Shown here piece by piece: positions 10,422 to 19,350 of a stretch of DNA of 64,000 bases; positions within the stretch are counted from its first letter, which is position 1, and every line of letters starts with the position of its first letter. Made by a program: the position numbers and the translations under genes. Source of the stretch: Hibiscus mutabilis (lineage: Eukaryota > Streptophyta > Magnoliopsida > Malvales > Malvaceae); contig CM033744.1 in the NCBI GenBank assembly GCA_019671005.1, forward strand, positions 1,454,208 to 1,518,207, written 5' to 3'. The notes beneath the pieces were generated by a model. The model saw only the letters and a list, made by a program, of their open reading frames with translations. It was not told the origin of the DNA and did not search any database.

Positions 10422-11945
10422 ATGGCATCCAAGATTAAATTTTTAGTTCATCCAAGTTCCTCCAAAGAACCAAGATACAAGAAGTTTGCTACACCGGTGG
10501 TTCAAGAAAGATTTCACTCCAAGTTTGAAAGCCGGAAGATTCATGAAGAACAAGGCTTTGCATACTCCAACTCTCATCAAGATTTCGACCTTGAACCATT
10601 CATCTTCAAGAGGATTGCACATCAAAAGTGGCAAATCTTTTGCCATCAACCGGAACCGGGTAATATATCATGGGTAAGAGAATTCTATGTTCACTCACCT
10701 AACCCGGATAATCCTTATGTTTTTGTTTGTTACAAGGCCATACTCATAAGTCCCGAAAACGTCAACACCTTTTACGGGCTTTACATTGAGAAGGACGAGC
10801 ATCAAGCATTCGTTGATCAAATCACTCCCAAGCAACTCAACAAGATGCTTCAAGAACTCACTCAACCGGGAACTCATTGGAACGACGGTAAATACAAGGG
10901 CACGGTAAATCGCCTTCGGCTTAAACCCAAGGCAAAACTATGGAATAAGTTTGTTAAAACTTCTTTAATGCCCACCACACACAATACTACTGTTGATATG
11001 CCACGTCTTTTGCTCATACATTCTATTTTGCATAATCGCATCATTAACATTGGAAAAATTATTTGTGATGAGATTTTTGTATGCAGCTCAAAAGATAAGG
11101 GTTCTCTTTTCTTCCTTTGCTTAATTTCTAATCTTTGCAAGGAGATGCCTGTCCCAAGTGAGTCCACCGATGAAAAGGCCCTACCAAAGTCCGGTTGGAA
11201 TCAAGCACTAATCCAAAAGCTAATGGGAGAGGCACCGGGAAATTCTTCAAGGGCTCCAATTTCCACGGCAACTCCTACCGCCCCGGTAATCCCTAATGCC
11301 CAAGCACCTATTGCTCGGGCAACTCCGCCATCAACACCGGGACACTTTGAAGCACTCTTGCACCCATTGGCAAGCCACCAAAGGCAAATTGAAGACCGTC
11401 AACTAATGTTCATGCGGTACATGAAGGAGCACAACAATGCCATCACCCAAGTCGTCCTAGAAAAGTACCCAGACAATCGCGTTCCGTTCCCAATCTTTCC
11501 CGCTGAGATCCTTGCCCCGACAACCAATGAAGCAGTCACCACGGCAACCGCAACAGATGATGTCGCGACAACCTACATCGTGCACGCACAAGCTGGTGCC
11601 ACGGCAACCAACCCTGAAGATGCCACGACAACCAAGGCTAAAGACATCCAGACAACCACCGCAAAATCCAAAAATAAAGCACCTATGCCCGAATCAACTC
11701 CTACAGAATCATTTTCTGATTTTTTAGATTCGGACGAGTCCTTCATTGCACCAACAAAGACCGCACCAATTGAATCCTCCAAGCGAAAAGCCAATGACAC
11801 TGATGAAGATGACGATGAGGACAACCCCGTACGAGGATCGATTCCACCACCGGCAACAAGAAAACAACCATCGCGTTCAAGCAAGAGAATCAAGACACCA
11901 ACCAAAAGGAAACTAATCATCTACGATGATGAACTCTCGGAGTAA
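10422..11945 (+). CDS. Element C env-position ORF (plant 'transposon protein' domain), open
   Basis: An uninterrupted ORF of 507 codons from ATG 10422, or 536 from ATG 10335. I prefer 10422 (MASKIKF) because G follows the ATG and the extra 29 residues are a hydrophobic low-complexity stretch, though they could act as a signal or anchor. Residues about 80-260 match the domain found in the extra ORF of Athila elements (family recalled as 'putative plant transposon protein'), with motifs FYVHSPNPDNPYVFV, NTFYGL, LLLIHSIL and NIGKIICDEI. The C-terminal half is rich in Thr, Ala and Pro, with ASAT-type repeats, an acidic run (DEDDDED) and a basic tail (KRIKTPTKRK). Function is unknown. It is intact although gag and pol in the same element are broken. 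Confidence 0.8.
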   Translation: MASKIKFLVHPSSSKEPRYKKFATPVVQERFHSKFESRKIHEEQGFAYSNSHQDFDLEPFIFKRIAHQKWQIFCHQPEPGNISWVREFYVHSPNPDNPYVFVCYKAILISPENVNTFYGLYIEKDEHQAFVDQITPKQLNKMLQELTQPGTHWNDGKYKGTVNRLRLKPKAKLWNKFVKTSLMPTTHNTTVDMPRLLLIHSILHNRIINIGKIICDEIFVCSSKDKGSLFFLCLISNLCKEMPVPSESTDEKALPKSGWNQALIQKLMGEAPGNSSRAPISTATPTAPVIPNAQAPIARATPPSTPGHFEALLHPLASHQRQIEDRQLMFMRYMKEHNNAITQVVLEKYPDNRVPFPIFPAEILAPTTNEAVTTATATDDVATTYIVHAQAGATATNPEDATTTKAKDIQTTTAKSKNKAPMPESTPTESFSDFLDSDESFIAPTKTAPIESSKRKANDTDEDDDEDNPVRGSIPPPATRKQPSRSSKRIKTPTKRKLIIYDDELSE

Positions 11946-11984
11946 GTCCTCGTATGTATTTTATTTTTCGTTATTTTTATGCAT

Positions 11985-12020
11985 GCATTGAGGACAATGC
12001 CTCACTCGAGTTTGGGGGGG
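11985..12020 (+). promoter_or_regulatory. Element C hairpin 2 plus internal polypurine-like run
   Basis: GCATTG-AGGA-CAATGC (11985-12000) is a perfect 6-bp stem with an AGGA loop, followed after a few bases by CGAGTTTGGGGGGG. The layout copies the true polypurine tract 770 bp downstream. A second polypurine tract is one possible role. Confidence 0.6.
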
Positions 12021-12329
12021 ATTGTTATTAGTAGTTACCATGTTTAGTTATATTCATCTTAAGTATTACATTTGGGATACATAAATTGCTTGCCATGCCT
12101 TTAGTTGGAACAAGAATTGCTTAGATTTGATGAATATTCGATGATGACTTTGCCAATGCACTTAATTGATAGAATTTTTATTCTAGGATAACCATGGCAA
12201 AACTTAGAATTTTACTATGATGCTAATTTTGATGAAACACTGTTGTGGTTTGATTGATTTAAGGAATTCTAGTGAACTTAGGTTGATAATTAAACAAATT
12301 GGGGGATTAGAATAAAAATTGGATGAATG

Positions 12330-12517
12330 CTAGAGGTGCCCGAAATTGGCTCTAGCATGTGCTAAAAAAAATTGATCACTAGAGGTGCCCGAAACTGGCT
12401 CTAGTATGTGTTAAAAAAATTGATAGCTAGAGGTGCCCGAAACCGACTCTAGTCGAATAAATTAACTTAAGAAAACTAAAAAAACAAAACACTAGAGGTG
12501 CCCAAAATTGGCTCTAG
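12330..12517 (+). repeat. Four 26-nt stem-loops, CTAGAG...CTCTAG
   Basis: Copies at 12330-12355, 12379-12404, 12427-12452 and 12492-12517. Each begins CTAGAGGTGCCC and ends with CTCTAG; outer arms CTAGAG/CTCTAG pair over 6 bp and CC/GG can pair inside in three of four. Spacers differ in length and sequence, while the 26-nt unit is nearly invariant. Confidence 0.85.
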
Positions 12518-12764
12518 TTAAAACATGTTAAAAAGAACCCAATAAAGTAATTTGAAAACCTATTGTTTGCATAGAATCCGAAAAATCAACTTGCACACAA
12601 CTCCGCACACACTCACAAGCATTATAGTTTGATTCCGAGTAACTCCTAAGTTTTCCGAAAAATAAAAAACCAATCATACTTTGTGCCCCGGTTCAGAGAA
12701 TTGAAATCAAGTTCAAAGCTAAGTTTGTGAAAATTGAAGTCTTGGCAGGTAATTATGAGTTTGC

Positions 12765-12802
12765 ATTGCTTGAGGACAAGCAATAGTTCGAGTTTAGGGG
12801 TA
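12765..12802 (+). promoter_or_regulatory. Element C hairpin 1 and polypurine tract
   Basis: ATTGCTTG-AGGA-CAAGCAAT (12765-12784) is a perfect 8-bp stem with an AGGA loop. It is followed by GAGTTTAGGGGTA (12790-12802), which abuts the 3' LTR and is the plus-strand primer tract. The same stem precedes the tract in element D. Confidence 0.8.
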
Positions 12803-14351
12803 TGATAAGTGTTCAAAAGTACTATTTTCTTACCCTTTTTACTCATATTATTGTTAGACTTAGGCTCATATTAGTTTCATAATTAGCCATTCATGCATTA
12901 ATTAATGTTTCCTTCCAATGTTGAGCTTGATTACACAACTTGGTAGTTTTTGTGGGAAAAGATGCTGCTTTGGTGTGTTTTGTGTGTATGTGCAGGATCA
13001 TTTGCCAAAGCAAGGCTAGAGCTAGTGCTAGGGAAATACATGAAGGAGATGCTGAGCTAGTTGCCAGGGCAATGCATGAAGGAGACGCCGAGCCAGTTGC
13101 CAGGGCAATTGTTGACAAGAGCAAAGGTGATATGGTAGTCGAAATTGATGACTAGACAAGCCCAAGATAACGTGGAGCAAAGCCCAATCCCAAAGGAATT
13201 TGATTTCCATGAAGAGATTAAAGAAGAATTAAATTCCAAGAAGATAGGAAAAGTTCTAGTAGGAATATAATTATAATAAAGAATTATATTCTTTAAAGAT
13301 AATTTAATTCTAACTTAACTTCCTCCTCAAAGAAGACTTTGGCCTAGCCCTATAAATAAGAGGGAGATTTCGACAATCCATAGAGAGAAAAAGAGAGGGG
13401 AATTTCGACAACTCCAAGGAGGGCAAAAGGAGAGAATTTTCGACAAGCATCTAGGGCAAGGAGGATTTCGACAAGCCTCATTCTTCATGCTTTTCTTTCT
13501 TGTTCGATTGGGTTCATGCTAGGGATTATTTATCTTGTGTTTCTTTGGAACCTAGTCATGAACTAAATCTATTTGGCTATGGTTATTGTGTTTTGTGGTT
13601 GTGAGAAACTATTGGTTTTTGTTTAGGTAATAAGAGTTTGCACTTTTCTATTTCAAGGTTTATTCATTCTTGGTTCTTATTCTTGTTTGCGAGTGAATTG
13701 GGAGATGATCTCGTAACTTCATCTATTTATCTAATATCGGGAGAGTTAGATTCAAGAAACGAATGAATATGATCTTTATTCAATCTATTGATGGTGAAGA
13801 TTAATCCGGCTTAGGAATAAGTCAAGGATTTCAACGGCTAAGAGGAGCGCAAGATTGGTTGTTGTTCACCCTTGATTCACGCATGGATGTATTATCAAGG
13901 CATGTACAAGTAGCTAGATTTTCGACTTAGGGATAAGAAGAAACCATTGAAGAACGCTCTGCCGAACCTTGAAGGTTGCTGCCCAGACGCCCAAGTAGTT
14001 GCCCAGGCAACCATCGATTAGTTGCCAAGGTAACCTCGTTGTGCAAGTTGCCACGACAACTGAGTTGCCCGTGCACTCTTTTACCAAGACGATCCAATCG
14101 GCTATCACACCTCAACTCACGATAACCTGGCGTATCTCTCTCATTTGATCTCGTCTATTCTTTTACTTTATTGCTTTCTAGATTAGTTATTAGTTAAACT
14201 CCTATAATCCTTTATTTGTGTTTTTACTTTTTTACAGTGCAAGAGACTAGATTCTTGAAGTGGCATCAATCCCTGTGGAGATGATATCTTTTATACTATA
14301 ACTTGCAACGTGTATACTTGCACAATTGCATAGCACTTATTACGCGCAACA
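12803..14351 (+). repeat. Element C right (3') LTR
   Basis: 1549 bp, TGATAAGTG to GCAACA, directly repeated with 4117-5672. It has scattered differences from the left copy, including six extra bases near 13021. It is followed at once by the duplicated target ctcac (14352-14356). Confidence 0.92.
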
Positions 14352-14356
14352 CTCAC

Positions 14357-16635
14357 TATGCCCCATCCTTCCCTTATTTGGGTGTCGATCAAGCACTTCG
14401 AAGTTTGACGTTCCTTGAAGAAAAGTTAACCCTTATAGGCGGAATGAAATTTGAAGACATTCTCATTCAACTTTGATATCTATGGATGACCAGAATGGTC
14501 TTTGGGGTCTTGTAATGTAGGCCTTTGGTTTATGGTTAAGTGAAACAATATTTCTGTACTTGTGTACCTTGGATATGCCCATTATTCCTTCATTTTTTTG
14601 GATCACTCTAGACTGTCCGTTTTTAGGTTTTCACCCTAGAGTTCATTTTATTTCTTTTTACTGTAGGCTGCCTTGCATTCTGGCTATATACTGATATTTG
14701 TTTTCTGTTCAAGAATGTTTGATCCTCTAAAACTCCTCGAAACTGAGATTTCTTGAATGAAGGACTACGAATACATTTCTGAGAATTCTTGTGATGGCAC
14801 GCCTAGATGAAATGTAATTCTTTCTTCTTCTTTTCTCTTCTTTTTTCTATTTTTCTTTTTCACTTTTTCTCTTGGATCGCTCTAGACTGCCCATTTTTAG
14901 GTTTTCACCCTAGAGGTCACTTTCTTCTTCTGTACCTTCAGATCAGTGTATTTTGGTTAGATATTGATGCCAGCAGGCTCAGGCATACTACTCTTTTTCT
15001 TCAATTTCAGGATCACTCTAGACTGCCTATTTTTGGGTTTTCACCCTAGAGGTCATTTCCTTTTTTGAAATTGGCAATCTTCGGGCCAACTTGTCTTGAA
15101 TTGGCTTCAATTCGAGCTTCTATACTAATTTTCAAAACTGATATTTACTTGAAATGTGGATTCTTTGTGTCTCTTGCTCATAGTTGAAGTCTCGTTCTTG
15201 TATTGTTTGATCTGTGTGTGAATGATATACAATATTCTTTCTTTCTTTTCCTTTTTCTTTTTTTCCTTTTTCTTTTCTTTTTTTCTCTCTCTCTCTTTCT
15301 TCTTTTTTATTTTATTTTTCTTTTCTTTTCTTTTCTTTTCTTTTTTGTTTTGTTTTGTTTTGTTCTGTTTTCCTTTTCTTTTTTGTTTTAGACTACCCTT
15401 TTATGTTTTTAGCCTTGAATCTCTTTCTTCTTATTCGAGTCTATAAATGTATCCTTGAATCAACACGTATCTATACTGGGTATTGATGATATCTTCTGCT
15501 CAAAGTTACTTGCCTCTCTGCACTCTTCTGATATTTACTCGATCTGGATTGCTTCGGCATTCTGATTACCATTTCTCTTCTTTTCTTTGGTTTTTCGTTT
15601 GGACATATCCTTGTTTTCAACCACTTTCTTATGATGATTTTCTGATCTTCGTATCCAATCTGTCTGAACTCATTTCTGTCTTCTGGTAAAGTAAAAGAAT
15701 ATCATTCGTTGTTAAATTCACAGATGTAACGAGAATGCCTTTAGGGGGTAGAGGTTTAGGGTCAACTTTCGTTTCAAGGATCTTAAACGACAAGTGCCTG
15801 AGAAGTTAAATTCTTAAAATGGGAACTGCCTATTGTCTAAACACTCGCTTTGTTCCTCTGTTGGCCTAAGTAAACTAGCAGATACTTACATTTACAGTAT
15901 CCCCACAACATTCAATCTCTTCTAAATATATGCAACTTAGAGTTGATCTTTGGATCTGAAGCAAATGTATTGTTGCATTCAAAATTCGAGGACCTGGTAC
16001 AGAAATGATATATACATACGTCCATTCAAAAATGCGTGTATATGCATATGGGAGAACAAAAACTACCCCATAAAAATAAAATGTTTAAAGAATCAAGAAT
16101 GTAAAAATGATTTTCTAAATGGAAATGTGATTTTTAATTCTAAAAATATCTGTTTGGGAGTTTTTTTCTTTCAAAGCATTGAGAATTTCTTTATGAACTG
16201 ATGGGAAAACCATAGGGACCTCCGGACTACATCTCGAGTACTAACTCATTCCAGTCCTTTGTAGTGTAGGCTTGCCTCTTATCTTGTTTTTCCATCGTTA
16301 GATCAACTCTCTCGTCATGATTCCCTCGTCAACCAGCTTCTTGATTTTTTTCTATTAACGACCCCAAGTTTCTTAGTGTTAGGCCCCGACGCCTCAATGT
16401 AGAACTCACATATACTGTATGGATCAAAACTGTGAGCAGATGAGCTGGGCGTAATCTTTATCGGCCTCGAGGTAAAGTACTAACCCTTGACCATATGAGG
16501 TCATACGTCCGAGATGGAATACTCTGAATATCTCTAAATATGTACTTGTTCGAGGAATTTTTCGGTGATTCGGAGGAATCTGCCTGTCTTCTTCTCTTAC
16601 AATCACGAGAACCTTAAAAGTGGTACCCATTTATC
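14357..16635 (-). other. Element A body, untranslated: stem-loop repeats and pyrimidine runs
   Basis: No supported gene. Three copies of a 35-40 nt unit with arms CTCTAG and CTAGAG (about 14604-14642, 14877-14914 and 15010-15047) enclose TAGGTTTTCACC. Long T/C tracts lie at 14820-14870 and 15237-15385. Positions 14352-14460 and 15740-15900 align with E at 61424-61530 and 62270-62420, which fixes this as shared element body. Open frames of Phe/Leu/Ser in the tracts are artefacts. Confidence 0.65.
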
Positions 16636-16639
16636 TCTT

Positions 16640-17170
16640 TCTTTCCTTCTGCTCCTAGGCATGTCTGGTTCGTTGAATTAAGACTTAATTTTCCTTCTTG
16701 GATCATGTATTCTACAAAGTCATCACATTTGCCCATCAATTTCCCGAGCATCTTATGGAAGATGGCTTGAGACATGGAAGTCACTTTCCTCTTCAGTAAT
16801 GGGAGGCTGCACTTGGGCGGCTAACCTCTGCCATCTCAAGGCACATTCCTTGAAACTTTCATCAGGTTTCATCCTCGTACCCTGGAGATATTGACTACTT
16901 GGTGCTAGGTTTAGAGCATATATGTATTGCCCATAAAGACGCTAGTTAAGTCTCTGCATGACTACACTTGGTCTCTACTCAAACAGTTGTACCATATCAC
17001 GGTAGGTCCTGCTAGACTTTCATAGAAATAGTGGATCGACAATTTTCCATTCTCGATGTAGCCCTCTATCTTTTTGCAGGACATGGTCAGGTGAATCTTG
17101 GGGCAGCTTGTTTTGTCATACTACACAAATCTTAGAATCTTGAAATCTGGTGGGATGACCAAATCAGGGC
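16640..17170 (-). pseudogene. Element A gag core pseudogene (Ogre/Tat type)
   Basis: Read on the minus strand in several frames, this region gives recognisable Gag fragments: LVIPPDFK near 17150, CPKIHLTM...KKIEGYIENGKLSIHYF near 17100-17010, and a later piece with IQEGKLSLN near 16700. They match in order the gag of element B (49115-48247). Frameshifts and stops are frequent, so no open frame of useful length remains. Gag would form the particle shell; this copy is dead. Confidence 0.7.
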
Positions 17171-18356
17171 TTTCTTACGTCGAATGCATCAGTCTTCTTC
17201 TTTTTTCCTCATTTCTTTTTTCTCTCGAGCCCAATTTTCCAACTACTTGAATCTTAATTTTTTGAGCGTGTTCATTTACTTTACTTGGCAATGATAATGC
17301 TATGTAAAATTTTATGCAAGGTAATGATAATGTTACGTAAAATATGCAATGATTGTACAATGTGAGGCAATGCAAGGTATGAATGCAAATGCGGTGTTGA
17401 TTCTCGAACAGTCCTTAAAAGACTTTCAATCAATAGAAAAATGTCTGGTTGCAAAAAACTAATAATGAATTACAGGTGACAGTTAACTTCATTCTGGAGA
17501 TCTTGACTTCGGGAAGCAAAGCTCATGCTCCACATCTCGACGTTGTCTCCAGGATGACGAGTGACCTCGTCTTCTCTTCTTGTGCTACTCCATAAACTTG
17601 TGTTGTCATGATCTTTATTTTTGTGGCTTCTGAAAAGGACATCAACAAGTGATGCATAATGCAGACAAGATCTTTTCTTCTGTAGATCTGGGTGCAAACG
17701 AATAATACGTCTAAACGGGGATGGATTCTATCGATCCTAGGGGAGTACTTTAAAACTTTTTGGGGTTTAAATTAAAATTCTCAAGTATCATTTTAAAAAC
17801 TTCCCCTTTTTATTATAAAAAAGTTTTAACTTACTTAAATAAATAAATAAATAAATAAATAAAACTTTTAGGTTTCTTTTTGTTAATATTATTATTCTAA
17901 AAGTTTTAGGAGGGAAGAAGATTCAAAGCAAATTTTTTAAAGGAGTTAAATTAAAATCTTTGAGATTTTTACAAAAAGGTTAAATGTGAAGATTTAAAAT
18001 TGGGGTTCTGCGGCCCTGACTGAATCTTCTGCGTCGCACGTGCCTTACTATCGTACCATCTTCTTTCTCGATTGGTATTTGCTCGGCCTAACTTGATACT
18101 GTAATATTATCGTTCCCGGCAAAACAGACTTTTTCTATTTTGAAAGCCTTTTAATGAATTGTTCTTAAATCAACACCATCTCATGATATGAAACATGAAT
18201 GCAAATAAAGGCGTTGATTCCGGTGGTAATCACCATTTCGAATTACTTTCATGGGAACTAAAGGGTCCAGATTACAAAAAAATTCCATATTACAAAAGGA
18301 GTCCCTATTACAAAAGGAGTCCCTATTACAAAAAGTCTTAATTACAAAACAAAGTT
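17171..18356 (-). other. Element A region between gag and ORF1 remnants
   Basis: About 1.2 kb without a supported gene. It includes AT-rich sequence with an AAAT run (17836-17865) and a short direct repeat of 'attacaaaaggagtcccta' at 18285-18325. The sequence 'gcaaataaaggcgttgattccg' at about 18200-18222 is also the last sequence of the window in element E (about 63975-63996). Confidence 0.55.
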
Positions 18357-18803
18357 CTACACATAAGCCCTAGCTCTACCTCCTAGCTCCTCGACAGCTC
18401 TGAGCAACTTGATAAACCTTGGTGCTTCTTCCATGTCCGGGGTTACGAAAGGCCGGAGAGTCGCGGCTTCGGTAGCTAAGTCATTCACATGCCTTGCAAC
18501 TCGTTGTATGTCCACCATCAGGGTCTCGGGTGTATACTTTGGCACTACACGCTTGCTCGTCAAATTGTTACATCGGATCTGTTGATCGATCTCTGACCAA
18601 TGTGGCACGACTGGATCGATGTCGTCCTTCTTAAGACACATTTTTTCCATGATGAAAGATTTTCTAATCGGGCAAACCACTTGAACCAACGCCTCTATAT
18701 AATGTCGATGCAATGATAATACAACAAAAGTATGTGTAAAATAAAAACAAAAATAAAACACAAAAAGAAATGAGTTAGTACCGGATAAAAATAATAAATA
18801 CAT
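18357..18803 (-). pseudogene. Element A ORF1 C-terminal remnant (Ogre/Tat)
   Basis: The reliable part is roughly 18690-18357 on the minus strand. Its end (VARHVNDLATEA...RFIKLLRAVEELGGRARAYV) resembles the tail of the extra ORF upstream of gag in Ogre-type elements and matches the end of the 488-aa ORF in B (LADAAAPI...LLNEVKTLGARAHQYL). The upstream residues read as intron-like or LTR-leader sequence and may not be coding. The function of Ogre ORF1 is unknown. Confidence 0.6.
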
Positions 18804-19330
18804 AAATAAAATGACAAAATAAGGTAAACAAACAAAACGACCCTATTTATCTAGTCTAAAACACCTAAGGTTATCTGCATGGCTCTAACATGGTGGGTTT
18901 CTATGTTCTCTACATGCAGTGTTGGTGCTAGGAGGTACTCGAATTGTCATTGCTGTTCCCTACTAAGGGTAGCAAGGCCCCCAATCATCACCAATTATAG
19001 GCTCCTTTCAACCGGGTTCAATTCAAGGGGACCCATTCACTTATACACATACGAATGAACGATATCCTCACGAAAGCATAAGGTACTCGAGCCCCGAAGG
19101 TACTTGCTAGGCCCATACGGAGGAACGATATCCTCACGAAAGCATTAGCGTTTTCCCCCACTTAAAAGGACGGGTTTATATGCCAAATTTTAAATGCGTT
19201 AAAATAAACGCGCAATTATAATCGAATGTTAATTTAATAGTCACTTTAATCCGGAACTTCTAATATTAGTAAAGCGATAATTATTTTAAAAAGCTTGACT
19301 CTTTTCTTGTTTTCGAAAAACAAAAAATTA
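18804..19330 (-). other. Element A leader between primer site and ORF1
   Basis: No gene. The stretch holds two copies of an 'aacgatatcctcacgaaagca' phrase (about 19057 and 19125) and matches the leader of B at 50890-51390. In element sense it is the 5' untranslated leader. Confidence 0.6.
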
Positions 19331-19348
19331 TCCCCAGCGGAGTCGCCA
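19331..19348 (-). promoter_or_regulatory. Element A primer-binding site (tRNA-Arg type)
   Basis: On the minus strand the sequence is TGGCGACTCCGCTGGGGA, two bases after the LTR end. It corresponds to the site described for Ogre elements as complementary to tRNA-Arg. The plus strand reads tccccagcggagtcgcca. Confidence 0.85.
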
Positions 19349-19350
19349 TC

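Larger units (their letters stand above)
11946..12802 (+). other. Element C 3' untranslated region with structured repeats
   Basis: This stretch holds, in order, hairpin 2 with a polypurine-like run (11985-12020), four 26-nt stem-loops (12330-12517), hairpin 1 (12765-12784) and the polypurine tract (12790-12802). No gene is supported. The same order is kept in element D on the opposite strand (41136-40315), so the layout is a property of the family. Confidence 0.8.
4117..14351 (+). mobile_element. Element C: Athila-like Ty3/Gypsy retrotransposon, reverse transcriptase deleted
   Basis: LTRs at 4117-5672 and 12803-14351 start TGATAAGTG and end GCAACA. The 5 bp duplicated target ctcac is present at 4112-4116 and 14352-14356. 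A primer-binding site follows the left LTR and a polypurine tract precedes the right LTR, so it reads on the plus strand. The interior holds decayed gag, a retropepsin, integrase and an env-position ORF, but no reverse transcriptase or RNase H. The LTRs differ by scattered substitutions and a 6 bp indel (near 4332 and 13021). The insertion site is inside element A; the unbroken counterpart of the site is seen in E near 61420-61430. Confidence 0.93.

Noticed and set aside
15203..15446. Phe/Leu-rich open frames resembling membrane peptides
   Set aside because: They only read through a T/C tract of element A. The same applies to frames at 2021-2120, 3001-3190 and 47570-47660.
16424..16630. Short minus-strand frame (68 codons) as a gene
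   Set aside because: It adjoins the gag remnant of A and shows no recognisable domain; likely decayed gag-flanking sequence.
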